This document shows positions 43,490 to 54,119 of a DNA stretch of 64,000 nucleotides, piece by piece. The stretch is taken from positions 13,048,927-13,112,926 of the forward strand of contig CM036767.1 of the NCBI GenBank assembly GCA_020796225.1. Direction: 5' to 3'. Both the position numbers and the translations under genes were made by a program. The notes below the pieces were generated by a model. It ran no database searches, had not been told where the DNA came from, and worked only from the letters and a program-made list of their open reading frames with translations. Positions within the stretch are counted from its first letter, which is position 1. Each line of letters starts with the position of its first letter. Source of the stretch: Arion vulgaris. Its lineage: Eukaryota > Mollusca > Gastropoda > Stylommatophora > Arionidae.

Positions 43490-44390
43490 ACTGTTCTGGG
43501 CATGCGGGTGTTTGCAGTAATGAAAGAGTGGGCAGACTTACATCTTATTGCTGGAGCTACGGAGTTCGTGCTTTGTGCAGTACTCTCGGCAGGTGGCGTG
43601 CCATTTCTGCTGAGAGGGGCTGAGACGTATGGGGTAAAACCCGGTGCAATGAAGTCAATCCGGCTTTAAAACCCTTTTTAAACATCAACAGGTTGATCGT
43701 CAGGAGTTAAGGATTGATTAGGGGATGTTCTTCAGTCTCTTGGCAACTGCCTGTTGGATGAGGACACAAAAATTGATCTATCCAGCGATCTAATGAGTTT
43801 GGAATTATATGATGTACAAATAGAACTAAAATAGAGTGTAAAGTAAAGTAAAGGAACCCTTTCATACCTTGTGGTATATAGGGTAATACAGTGTTAGGTC
43901 TGTATTGTTCATTGACCATCAGAACACGATGGGTGATGTGGTCAGCATCACGCCGCCGCCTTTACTTTCCCAGAGCATGTCTGGTACCCAGTTGAGGCTG
44001 CGTCGACCTGAGAGCAGTCACGGTCGGGTAAAATTCCGCACACTGCGGGAGTTGAACCTAGACCACCAGCCTTGAGAAGCGAGTTCACTAACAACTACGC
44101 TACCGCGGCTCTCAGAATAGAGTGAGGTGTGTGTTTAACCAGCAAACCAAGGGAGCTATCAGTATGCATACCCTTCAACAGTAAGTAAAAGGTAAAGGAA
44201 CCCTTCTTATACCAAGTGGTATATAGGGTAATACAGTGTTAGACCTGTATTTTTCAATCAACCATCAGCACACGATGAGTGATGTGATCAACATCACTCT
44301 GATACCATTCAACATATGTTGGAAAAGACTGAGCTGAGCACCTATGGGTCTGCCTGGAGTGCTATAATTTTGGGTCAGTAACCAAGCCTT
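43490..44390 (+). pseudogene. LINE RNase H/3' end split by SINE-S and two SINE-Gs
   Basis: SGHAGV at 43497, then a SINE-S body at 43545-43675. LINE 3' words follow (TGTTGGATGAGGACAC at 43762; GAGGTGTGTGTTTAACC at 44122; ACTGAGCTGAGCACCTATGG at 44329). The SINE-G at 43838-44105 is flanked by AAATAGAGTG and GAATAGAGTG, and that at 44185-44300 by CCTTCAACA and CATTCAACA, consistent with target duplications. Confidence 0.75.
43838..44115 (-). mobile_element. SINE-G, full length
   Basis: Tail side TAAAGTAAAGTAAAGGAACC, core CATCACGCCGCCGCC, B-box complement GGAGTTGAACCTAG, A-box side CTACGCTACCGCGGCTCTC. Confidence 0.85.
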
Positions 44391-44607
44391 TTTTTAGAAT
44401 TCGATCCAGAAGCACTTGAGCTTTCAGCACCTTGGCTCGGTGCCATGGACATCGTAACCCTTCGGTTCGGTGCCACGAACACCATAAATCTGGAGAACCT
44501 GTGGCTTTTCTGCCAGCCAGTGGAATTGAACCTGCACTCACAGAGGGCTTGTCACCCGTCGTCCAAAGCGCTACGAACACGCTGGGCAGGCAAGCTGTGC
44601 TGGGCGA
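44391..44607 (-). mobile_element. SINE-A with 10-bp target duplication
   Basis: Minus copy. ACCAAGCCTT occurs at 44381-44390 and 44608-44617. Confidence 0.85.
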
Positions 44608-44617
44608 ACCAAGCCTT

Positions 44618-44884
44618 CATTATGTTTTATATTACCAAAATATTTCACTTTTTATTTAAATAGTTAACCATCTTCATTGTTTAATTATTATATTCTGGAT
44701 TTGTGTTTGTTTGTCATGTACATGAAATGTTAAGGATCCTTCTTTAGCAGTTGTATTCAAAGACATTGATGTACTTCTCAGCTGATTTTCTATGAGTATC
44801 TGTCTTACAGACATATGTTGCGATAAAAAAGATGCGTATCCTTAAAAATATAATTTTTGTTTGATGTGTCCAGATGTCCTAAAA
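44618..44884. other. No gene recognised
   Basis: AT-rich unassigned sequence. Confidence 0.4.
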
Positions 44885-45030
44885 TTATATAGTTAATTGG
44901 TAAATACAGACTGCCAATATAAGACTATATACAAATTTCCCGTAGCCGTTTTAGACCTTAAGGTATGAAGTACCTGTCGCTTCACATTTCTAGACATTAG
45001 TGTGCAGGAGATAGGAGGGCCAATTCCCAT
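44885..45030. repeat. Dispersed repeat J, copy 2
   Basis: See 13691-13935. Again next to a minus SINE-B. Confidence 0.55.
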
Positions 45031-45034
45031 CCAT

Positions 45035-45700
45035 GAGTACCATGTGTGCTCCGGTCTTTTTCTTAAGAAAGATCTCAGCGACAGTGCACAAACTCTGTAG
45101 CACTGGCGTGAGTCATTGATGTAATATTGAAGATGGTGAAAATATTTAGTAGGAATTTTATTTTTAACTCTTTCCACGCCCATTTATTTTCTCAATTTTT
45201 AAGCAGTTAATTCAAGGGAAGTAAAAAAATTTTTTTTTAATTACGATCCCAACTACTCGTCAATAAATAAACATATATATATTATTATATACTAAATTGA
45301 AGAAAAGTGGACAACTCAATAGAATAACAAGGTTAAAAAGTACTATAAGTAAAATAGTAGAAGTAAAACTAAAAAGACTTCTTACAAGGGAAGCAACTCT
45401 ATGGCACAGTGTGCAGCTTAAAGCGTGCAACGGACTTCCGCCGTGGTACAGTGTGCGGCTTAAAGCGTGGAAAGAGTTAAATCTTTTTAATGAATTTTTC
45501 TCGGGTAGCGGCTTTCCAGCCTGTTCTTCCTGATTTTTAAACTGCCCAAATTAATCACAGGACCTACATTTTATTGTCCATCTCTGATAGGACTAGGAAC
45601 TTGATCTCACCTACACTGAGATCAGGTATCTCTGAAAAAATATCTTATGGCTCCACGATGAAGCAAACCGAGTACCATTGAAACGAGAGGCGGGCACCTC
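45035..45700 (-). mobile_element. SINE-B split by a TTAA MITE
   Basis: The tail side is 45035-45167. The body resumes at 45481 (CAGCGGCTTTCCAGCC) and runs to the tRNA-like head with GCGGGCACCTCAAC at about 45690. Confidence 0.8.
45168..45476. mobile_element. TTAA-target MITE, 309 bp (piggyBac-like)
   Basis: The 12-bp perfect TIRs CTCTTTCCACGC and GCGTGGAAAGAG are flanked by TTAA on both sides (45164-45167, 45477-45480). Removing the element and one TTAA restores the SINE-B sequence. There is no transposase. Confidence 0.85.
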
Positions 45701-45829
45701 AACATTGTAATAAACTTGTATAATGTAACATAGTATTGTAATCAAGTTGTATAATATAACATATATATATATTGTATAATATTGTAAGGAAAATGTATAC
45801 TTTACTCATAATATTCGTATAACTTTGTC

Positions 45830-45925
45830 TAAATCCAAAGGGTTGACTTCCTTGTCTTCGGTTTTACCCCATATGGCTCGGTCCCTCTCTGCAGAAACGT
45901 CACGCCATCTGCAGAGAGTATTGCA
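45830..45925 (-). mobile_element. SINE-S body fragment
   Basis: GGGTTGACTTCCTTG, CCCCATATGGCTCGGTCCC, GCAGAGAGTATTGCAC. Minus strand. Confidence 0.65.
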
Positions 45926-45928
45926 CAA

Positions 45929-46178
45929 ATGCCAGGGTCCGCAAAGGAAGCAAAGAATAGTACCACTGCGACCTAAAAGTCATGTCATAAGAGGCATCTG
46001 ATGTAGGACCTAGAGAAGCTACCCTAGTAAATAAAAACATTGCAGAAATTGGATGTGTTGGCCTACTTGTAGACGCATAACTCGCACAATGTGCAATCGC
46101 TCTTAGGCTCAGATCCCATACAAATCACACAGAGTGGTTAACAAGTGGTCGATATGGAGCGTTGAAGAAGAAGAAGAT
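45929..46178 (+). mobile_element. SINE-E copy
   Basis: It lacks the first few head bases. Core GCCTACTTGTAGACGCATAA, tail GGAGCGTTGAAGAAGAAGAAG. Confidence 0.8.
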
Positions 46179-46299
46179 GACTGCCCTGGTTATATTTTAC
46201 AAATAAATATTAACTTCTACTAAATCTTCTACAATTGAAGATAACATATTCACAATGTGTTCACCACATTCACTCTACGATAGGGAAATAAACCAGGCC

Positions 46300-46560
46300 G
46301 GTGAGCCAAGCAAGTCCACAGACTACCATATTGTGGTCGCTGTGGTTAAGCCGCCCTTGCGTCCTAAGGTTGTGGGTTTGAATCTGCACCGTTCTGTTCA
46401 CAAGGCATTTTTCCAGCGATCCCCAAGATTGTTTCTGAAGTTTGGGGTTCGTGCTTTGTTCAATACTCTTGTCAGGTGGCTTGCCATTTCTGCAGAGAGG
46501 GACCAAGCCATATGTTGTAAAACGCAGTGCAGTCAGTCCTTCGGTTTTTAGACTTCCTTA
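46300..46560 (+). mobile_element. SINE-S with tRNA head
   Basis: A-box-like GTCGCTGTGGTTAAGCCG and B-box GGGTTTGAATCTGC precede the body GATTGTTTCTGAAGTTTGGG to GTGCAGTCAGTCC. Confidence 0.75.
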
Positions 46561-46649
46561 CATTACAGTGCATTGAGCCAGAGAAACAAAACCCTACAAC
46601 ATTGTTGAATCCATAAATCAACAAAATTAATAATCTTTGAATTAGTTGG

Positions 46650-48000
46650 AATCACAGCCCCCTGTAGTATGATGCTGACTAGCTCAGTCGAGAAATCGGA
46701 AATTCCCATTCTAGTAGTCTAATTTTTACATATGTTTGATAGAATATTGTAAGCTTTATTGCAATTTTACATCATTTTATGTGACACATTGTTACAGTCA
46801 AATGGTTTTTTTTTGTATAATGAAGAAAATAAAACATATAAGCTGTACACATGTGGCGACAGCTCCAAGCAAGCTGTCTTAATTCCTCAGCTTATGCAAT
46901 CCCTCAGCACTTATACAATCCTCAGCACTTATACAATCCCTCAGCACTTATACAATCCCTCAGCACTTATACAATCTCTCAGCCTATACAATCTCTCAGC
47001 ACTTATACAATCCTCAGCACTTATACAATCCTCAGCACTATACAATCCCTCAGCACTTATACAATCCCTCAGCATTCAATCTCATCACACTTATGGAACC
47101 TCTATAAATCTTCAGCATTTCATCCCTAGTGTACTCTCTCCATATCACCTGTCCTATTATCTGCTCGCCTAACAATCGCCTTAATAATCCTCAGACTATA
47201 ATCCTCAGCTGTTAATCTCAGTTCATATCTTCACCTTGTACCTTCTGTATTCTTTACTATACAACCTCAGCACTTATACAATCTCTCACACTTATACAAC
47301 CCTCTGCCCTATATAATCTCTCAGCACTTATACAATCCCTCAGCACTTATACAATCCCTCAGCACTTATACAATCTCTCACACTTATACAACCCCTCTGC
47401 CCTATATAATCTCTCAGCACTTATACAACCCCTCAGCACTTATACAATCTCTCACACTTATACAACCCCTCTACCCTATACAATCCCTCAGCACTTATAC
47501 AATCCCTCAGCACTTATACAATCCCTCAGCACTTATACAATCCCTCAGCACTTATACAATCCCTCAGCACTTATACAATCCCTCAGCACTTATACAATCC
47601 CTCAGCACTTATACAATCCCTCAGCATGCTGTCATAAATGGGAACAAAACTCTGTGATGGCAGTTTTTCTGTGGTTTTTTTTCAGTGAGTCCATGGTTAT
47701 TTATTGCTGTAAAATGTTAATAATACTAATATTCCTTAGTGTTTGTGTCATACTATAACCTTGTTGTTTTTTTTTTTACATTTGTGCTGTTTTAAAAATG
47801 TATTTGTCTTATATAACAATACTTAAATGCAAGGGTCACATAATGGAATTGGAGATGTCCGGGAATTTCCACTTGAGCTAGCTGGCCATATGTTACAGGT
47901 GGCTGTGGTTTAAATCTATGAATGACTTACTGAATTAGTTGGAATTTATCCTTGTGATAATGTCTTATATTTTGCTTTTACATCAATTATTATACAATCT
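46650..48000 (+). repeat. Dispersed repeat H, copy 2, split by a minisatellite
   Basis: Left part 46650-46840, right part about 47680-47950. Both match 26780-27200 in order. The break point is where the 19-bp array sits. Confidence 0.7.
46890..47635. repeat. 19-bp minisatellite CAGCACTTATACAATCCCT
   Basis: Two homogeneous blocks (46905-47090 and 47310-47635) are separated by a decayed centre at 47090-47270. The last eight units are identical. Confidence 0.9.
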
Positions 48001-48329
48001 TTTGTGTTCTCGTTATTATTTTGTTTTATTTGTGTGTGTGGTGGCATCTAACCATTAAAAAAATGAATTATTGTCATTTATTCCAGTCCATGTTTTTATA
48101 GCTCACTAACAGTAATCATGTGATAAACAGAAGCCATGACAGTTTGTATTCAGGAGTATATTGTTTTATTGTTATATTTAATTGTAAAATAAAGTGATAG
48201 TTTTATCAGTGATATTTTCTGTCTGTGAATTAGTTTCATTTCTGTTTAATGTGGTTAGATAATTTTCTGTTTTCACAATTGTTTTCTGACGTGCTTTATG
48301 TGATTAAATAGTGTAACTTTCTCTCGTGA
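48001..48329. other. No gene recognised
   Basis: AT-rich. An AATAAAGTGATAG at about 48188 is the only signal-like word. Confidence 0.4.
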
Positions 48330-48560
48330 GCGTCTGTAGCTCAAGCGGTAGTGAGATCGATCACGAACTCAAGCGTACCTGGTTCAAATTTCGCGGTGCG
48401 CAAGTTTGGAAGCAAATTCGTTTCCTGGTATTTTTACAAAAGGTAAAATAGACCTCACCGTTCAGAAAGCAATGGCAAACTACTGAACGTATAAGTGGTG
48501 CTTAGAAAATCAACGACTCGTTTACTGTGGTTGATGGCTACGTACTTTAGGATATGTCAT
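48330..48560 (+). mobile_element. tRNA-headed SINE
   Basis: GTCTGTAGCTCAAGCGGTAG (A-box) and GGTTCAAATTTC (B-box) precede a body GGCAAACTACTGAACG. It is related to 2575-2700. Confidence 0.6.
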
Positions 48561-48593
48561 GATTTTCATTTTTAACTTTCTCTTGGGAGACAG

Positions 48594-48769
48594 TGATTGT
48601 TGCTGGATGTTTGGTGTCAGCTGGGATAGCTGGTGGATTAGCTGAACCTAGATGGGTAATTTCAGCTGTGATGGCTTCGAGCAGCTCTCGTCCGAAAGGA
48701 TGTTTACCCATTCAACCGCACTGGGTCCATTCGTTGCGGAACAGTCAGGTAGGATCCAATAAAAATTGA
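48594..48769 (+). CDS. Candidate coding exon, membrane-segment protein
   Basis: Past a pyrimidine-rich tract (TTTTTAACTTTCTCTTGGG) and acag|TG, the frame reads VIVAGCLVSAGIAGGLAEP, then RWVISAVMASSSSRPKG and CLPIQPHWVHSLRNSQ. It can end at a donor CAG|gtagga (48748) or run to TGA at 48769, overlapping AATAAA at 48758. The phase-1 G|TG entry and hydrophobic first half resemble the exons of the PPxY gene, but no partner exon is identified. It could be chance. Confidence 0.3.
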
Positions 48770-49089
48770 TGTGAACTCGGAAGAGAAAGAAGAACAAAGG
48801 TAAACGCTGAAGAAAATATTGGTGTCATTAAACAAACACTTGAAACTGGAAAATATATATTTTATTTCTGCATTATTATGAGATTAAAGCGCAGTAACCT
48901 TGCATGGCTATCTTCCATTATAGCCCTGATTTCCAAGATTATCACATGTTAGATAGGACAATTCAATATTTGCAGATGGCAGTATCACTTCTGCTGGAGT
49001 TGGTTATTGATGAAAGTAGGACGTTTTTCCAGAGCAGCACGCTGAAACAAATATAACGAGCAGTCAAGTTACTTGTTCTTTTCTCGATC

Positions 49090-49250
49090 ACCGCCCTGCG
49101 TGTTCGTAGCACGTTGGACGGCGGGTGACAAGCCCCCTGTGAGTGCGGTTCAATTCCGCGGGCGGGCAGAAAAGCCACAGGTTCTCCAGAGTTACGGTGT
49201 CCATGGCACCCAGCCGAAGAGCTGAAAGCTCAAGTGCTTCTGGATCGAAA
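49090..49250 (+). mobile_element. SINE-A, internally deleted
   Basis: Head CCGCCCTGCGTGTTCGTAG, B-box GGTTCAATTCC, tail TTCTGGATCGAAAAAAAT. The GTTCGTGGCACC body stretch is missing. Confidence 0.8.
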
Positions 49251-49264
49251 AAAATAGGCCTACA

Positions 49265-49430
49265 CACGTGTCTTTGTCCTAAACGCTAATTTACTTAGTA
49301 ACACCGCATCCTACCACGGTTGTCTCCAGATCCGGTCTGGTCTGACCACCCAAAGCCAACTATAAACGTATAGAGAGTTTATTAAAGAGCTGAAAGCTCA
49401 AATGCTTCTGGATCGAAAAAAAATTTACCG
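49265..49430 (-). repeat. Repeat K (minus) and a SINE-A tail
   Basis: ACACGTGTCTTTGTCCTAAA, TGTCTCCAGATCCGGTC and GGTCTGACCACC match 21740-21890 reversed. 49385-49430 is only the last 45 bp of SINE-A. Confidence 0.65.
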
Positions 49431-49456
49431 TTATCTGAATAACTTTGATACCCGCC

Positions 49457-49515
49457 ATCATTTCTCGGCCTTCTGGCAAAGATAAAAGTGTATGCCCAAT
49501 ACTTGATCGTGAATA
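49457..49515 (+). pseudogene. U2 snRNA 5'-end pseudogene
   Basis: ATCATTTCTCGGCCTTCTGG, then CAAAGATAAAAGTGTA, matches the first 40 or so nt of U2 snRNA with few changes. The branch-site pairing region beyond is not kept, so it cannot act as U2. It shares a downstream AATACTTGATCG with 58463-58515. Confidence 0.65.
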
Positions 49516-49866
49516 GATGATAGGGATCTTCATAAACCGCAACGTGTTCATAGCGGCTCTCGTCCAAACGAATGATGAGACACGGAGTTTACTCGTTACA
49601 CCGTAAAGCAGAGCTGTCCAATTTTTCTTGTATACACTGCAGGGCACATCTGACTAATGATTGTGGGGACGAGGACGCTGTGTGACAATTTCTATAATAG
49701 TAATGATAATAATCAAACGATTTGAATAGTATCCGCGGGAGCAGCGTTAGACATCGCTGCCGTATAAGTCCACGCGTTGCAATACGGCCCAATTAAAAAA
49801 ATATCCAAGTTTGGTACTGATGCTTGATCTCAGCCGGAGGATGAAAGTTTTCAAATTGCCAACTGA
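49516..49866. other. No gene recognised
   Basis: Unassigned. Confidence 0.4.
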
Positions 49867-49879
49867 CATTATCTTAACT

Positions 49880-50211
49880 GGGGGACTGCCTAGAGTAGTT
49901 GATAGTAGCTCGGCCTGCTAGCTGTGAGACGCCTCATAGCTCGGGTTCGAACCTACTGTCCGGCATTTGTTCGAGTCCCTGGTCTTACTCAGGACGATAA
50001 CGTGAGTACCTCTGAAGTCGGAGAAAATCTGCCTGTATGGCGAGGGAATACTAATTACGAGTACATTGAGCACACGGCTGCCAGTGTAAAGTAATTTACA
50101 ATGTGCACGCTGCTGCCATTGTAAGAAATTGGAAAAACGGATTTTCACGCAAAAATCAGTTTCAGAGATGAAACTTCGTCTGAGTTGAAAGCGGACGAAA
50201 AAAAAAAAAAA
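49880..50211 (+). mobile_element. SINE-C, full length with 12-bp target duplication
   Basis: The tRNA-like head GGGGGACTGCCTAGAGTAG and B-box GGGTTCGAACC lead to a body ending GTTGAAAGCGGACG and poly-A. The direct repeat ATTATCTTAACT lies at 49868-49879 and 50212-50223. Confidence 0.92.
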
Positions 50212-50223
50212 ATTATCTTAACT

Positions 50224-50636
50224 CGTGAACCAAACTCTACGCTACCTAGCTTTGGTTTGGACAGCTTTTTACCAAGAGCCAAACTAAAGGGTGTTTTTTA
50301 TTCTAAAAACAAATGGCTTGTAAAAACATGGCTTTTGTCCTGGTCCACTAATAGTCATACTTACACGAGGACAACAATAGTAATAAAATATTAGACATCA
50401 TTAACTGTTGAACAACTAGAATATAGACATACATTAAAAACAAGTAAAATGGAATTTTGTGCTTGCTAACCTTGTGCACAAATTTTCATGCATTCGGCGG
50501 AACTTGTTCCATTTGCCATCTCGACAACGACTGGACGATCATCAGCATTTCCACTCTTAGTTTCATTAAATTCATTGGATTTATATGTATTTCTGTAGGA
50601 GCAAGTATCTCAACACTTAGTAGAACCAGTCATTAT
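50224..50636. other. Mostly unassigned
   Basis: 50285-50345 is the inverse of the motif at 5275-5330 (GTTTTTTATTCTAAAAACAA). Otherwise no feature. Confidence 0.4.
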
Positions 50637-51692
50637 CAGTGGCGGCTCGTGATCATTTTTGTTGGTGGGACCAGACATTTTTCCCCGGATAAATCATGGT
50701 TTTGGGTTGCTATATTTTAATTTATAAAAAATAAATACACGTTATACATTACCCAATCAATGCCAGTTTCGAAAATGTTGCAGGGGCGAAACTGGCATTG
50801 ATTGGGTATAAAATAGTCAACTAGAAGATTTGGATTTTGCAGATGATATTGCCTTGTTAAGTAGAAACAACCAAGATATGCAAAGAAAAACAGACAACTT
50901 GTCATCTATAGCATCAAAAGTTGGACTGCAGATAAGCTATGAAAAAACAAATATAATGAAGACACCTATGGCAAGTAATGCAGATATCACACTGGAATCT
51001 AAAAGGATAAAAATAACAGAGCAGTTCACCTATTTAGGTACCTAATTTTAATTGCACAGGAAATGTTAAAAAGAAATTATGATACGAATTGGCAAAGCAA
51101 CATCAGCTTTTAAAAGTCTAAATAAAATATGAAACTGCAAGTTATATAGTATTAAAACTAAATTACGAATTTTCAATTCAAATGTTGTATCAATCCTAAC
51201 ATATGCCAGCGAGAGTTGGAAAATGACTAAAGATATAGAAAGAAAGCAAGTTGAATGCATTTGAAAATAGATGTCTGCGAAAAATAATGAATATAAAATG
51301 GAACGAATTCAGGAGAAGTGATGAAATCAGAGACATGTCTGGTCAACCACTAGTGACAACTGTTATAAGAGAGAAAAGATGGAGATATGTTGGGCACACC
51401 TTGAGGAGAAATGATCAAAGAATATCAAAGCAGGCATTGAAGTGGGATGCAAGGGGTTCAAGAAAGAGAGGTCGACCTAAGGAGACCCTGAAGCGAACTT
51501 TGCTGAGAGAGGCAGGAAATATCGGTCTCAGTTCCATGGAGAGATTGAGCGAGTTGCCCAGGATAGAGCGGTATGGAGAAATTACTTGCAGGCCCTATGT
51601 AACGTATAACGGTACGAGAGGAATTATTATTATTATTATACATTATTTGATGGGGGGCGGCCCCACTGGCCCTTAATGACGAACCGCCACTG
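50637..51692. mobile_element. hAT MITE split by a LINE insertion
   Basis: TIRs are CAGTGGCGGCTCGT and ACGAACCGCCACTG. The perfect 8-bp duplication GTCATTAT lies at 50629-50636 and 51693-51700. About 890 bp of LINE sits between 50751 and 51640, flanked by TTATACATTA on both sides. Confidence 0.9.
50751..51640 (+). pseudogene. RTE-like LINE, 5'-truncated, with hairpin at the 5' junction
   Basis: LEDLDFADDIALLSRNNQDM (RT catalytic FADD kept), VGLQISYEKTNIMKT, then a frameshift, KLNAFENRCLRKIMNIKWNE, REKRWRYVGHTLRRNDQR, KWDARGSRKRGRPKETLKR. The tail is (ATT)n. The first 57 bp are a 21-bp perfect inverted repeat with a 15-nt loop. Confidence 0.85.
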
Positions 51693-51790
51693 GTCATTAT
51701 GATATATGCATTAAAAAATATCTTGTTCTTCTACTGCTTTCGCTCAGTACCAATCATTTGTTAAACCAATCATTATATTCTGTATCGTTC

Positions 51791-52160
51791 ATGTGGTGCC
51801 GGAGCATGCAAGGGAAGCCAAGAATAGTACCACTGCGACCTACAAGGCATGCCGTAAGAGGCGACTGAGGTAGGAGCCTAGGAAAGCTACCTTAGTAAAT
51901 AAAAAGCGTCGCTGAAATCGGATGTGCTGGCCTACTTGTAGGCGCATAACTGACAGAACGTACAATCACTCTTAGGCTCAGATCACATACAAATCACACA
52001 GAGTGGTTAACAAGTGGTCGATATAGAGCGTTCGAAGAAGAAGTATTCTGTATGTGATTTGAGCCATAGATCGCGAGTTCTTGTGCCAGTTAGGCGTCAA
52101 CATATCCCAAGGCCAGCACATCTTGTTTCTGTATGTTTTTATTCGGGTTCCCTTCCTCAG
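51791..52160 (+). mobile_element. SINE-E copy, followed by a diverged inverted copy
   Basis: 51791-52046 is a full plus copy (ATGTGGTGCCGGAGCATG to GTTCGAAGAAGAAG). 52050-52160 is an older minus copy (GTGATTTGAGCCATAGA, GTGCCAGTTAGGCG, AGGCCAGCACATC). Confidence 0.75.
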
Positions 52161-52438
52161 TTTACCTCATAGGCTAACAGAACCCCGTTAGCCTTGAATT
52201 TCGTGGTCAACGTTTTCTAGTTTACACCACTGGAAGAAAAGGTTAGCTTATGTGTGCTACGGGTTATCAGTAGACTAGTACTTTTCGCTCTTACAATGAG
52301 AGACTAGCCTACCCCAACTTAACTGGATGCAGAGACAGATGTAGAACAAACATTGGAGACCCAATATCCCTTGTTAAAACATACATTTGTTTAACAGGAA
52401 ATAAAAAAAAAGATTTATTAATTAAGAAAAAATAATCA
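52161..52438. other. No gene recognised
   Basis: Unassigned. Confidence 0.4.
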
Positions 52439-52439
52439 T

Positions 52440-52760
52440 TTTTTAACGATGCTGTTATAGTGTTGTTATAGTGTTGTTATAGTCGTAGTTGTTATAGTTG
52501 TTGTTGTTATAGTTGTTGCTATAGTTGTTGTTATAGTGTTGTTATAGTGTTGTTATAGTGTTGTTATACTGTTGTTATAGTGTTGTTATAGTGTTGTTAT
52601 AGTGTTGTTATACTGTTGTTATAGTGTTGTTATAGTGTTGTTGTTATTGTTGTTATAGTTGTTGCTATTGTTGTTTCAATGTTGATTGTTGATGCATGTG
52701 TAACAATCCTTTCACTCCGTACATTATTGTTAACCTCTGTGCGCATTCCAAAATTTCTGT
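52440..52760. repeat. (TGTTGTTATAG)n array with unique right flank, copy 1
   Basis: About 20 units of 9-12 bp, then GTTGATTGTTGATGC and AACCTCTGTGCGCATTC. The same flank follows the array at 54120-54700. Confidence 0.85.
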
Positions 52761-53059
52761 TCATTCTTGCATTGTACGTGTTTGCACAACTTTGCTGGGC
52801 ACAATTGGGCGATACGCATCTGTTATTCATCAGGGGCGTATTATTATTCTATAGCCAATCGTAAATGTGCAAGAGAGCAACAACGATAACAATGATAACA
52901 ACAATATTAGCAAATACAAATTAAAGCAGGTAAGAAAGGAATTACTGTGTGTTATCAGAGCCAAACATGAACAATGGGCAAAGCGCAGTCACAAAAAATA
53001 ACTACATGCGAAATGGGCTGCCTGCGAAAAGTTACCAACAACACCAGAAAAGACCAACA

Positions 53060-53375
53060 TCAGCATAAGAAAGAAAGTTGGTACAGAACCTTGCTTGAAT
53101 TACATTGAGAAACAAAGAATCAAGTAGTTTGGCCACTTAATAAGAATGCCTCCAAACTCCACAGTATACAGAGTCTTCTACAAAAGAACATCAGGAAAGA
53201 AGGCGAGAGGAAGACCACGAAAAAGATGGTTAGATGGCATAGCAGAATCCTGTCAAGGAGCAAAAATAACAATCACCCAAGTCACCAGAACAGCGCAAGA
53301 CAAAAACAGAAAACCACGACACTAGGCACCAACCCGGTAGCAGTGTGACGACAAAAGAAGAAAGAAGAAGAAAGG
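53060..53375 (+). pseudogene. RTE-like LINE C-terminal remnant
   Basis: WFGHLIRMPPNST-type sequence in broken frame, KARGRPRKRWLDGIAESCQG, AKITITQVTRTAQDKNRKPR, ending in GAAGAAAGAAGAAGAA. Sister of 29500-29830. Confidence 0.75.
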
Positions 53376-53764
53376 AAACAATAGCCACTTAATTTAAGTT
53401 AATCAATTTTGATTCTTTTCTTACCATGCATGTTACTGAGTTATGACCATGGGCTCCCATACGTTAAGACAAGGAGGGCAAGTTCTCCCCTCCTCTCTCT
53501 CTCTGAGAAATGGTTTTTTTTTGGGTTTAAAATACTTTTACGCGAATCTTGGCTTCCCTATTTTCGTGTAGTAAACATCCAGCTAATTTTTTGTTTACCA
53601 GTTTACACATCCATAGAAAAATTTCTTTTGACGACCATGGTTCTGACCACAATTTTTGTATGTGACACCAGAATTTTTATTACACAATGTTTATGTTGCT
53701 CGTTGTAGGTATCACTAAATATTCGATATGTACACGTTACGTGGTTAGATACAGATCCTTTACT

Positions 53765-53890
53765 AAGGGTCTAAATTACAAGTACTTCCGAAGTCAGAGT
53801 AAGGCTAAGCCTGATTGTTGAGTCACACTGCAATGAGAAAAGTAAGACTTCACGCAAAAATTAGTCAGATGTGCCGACTACGGTTGAGTT
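53765..53890 (+). mobile_element. SINE-C diverged fragment
   Basis: GTACTTCCGAAGTCAGAG, CACGCAAAAATTAGTCAG and CTACGGTTGAGTTCATTGC resemble the SINE-C body with many changes. Confidence 0.5.
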
Positions 53891-54119
53891 CATTGCAAGG
53901 CAAACAAAAATTTAATGAAAAAAACAAGAAAATATAATACTTACAAAATCCTGTAGTTGTTGGGTAGAAGTTCTATGTGCGTTTTGGACATGCCTGCTCC
54001 CCATTTATGACACCTCCTCATCCTTATAAAGTTCTGAGGCCCGCACGCCCATACTGCTGGCTTCCAGTTCTCTCGACAGAGTATAACATCTTTCTCCCGC
54101 ACTTTACCATCACTAACAA
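53891..54119. other. No gene recognised
   Basis: Unassigned. Confidence 0.35.
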
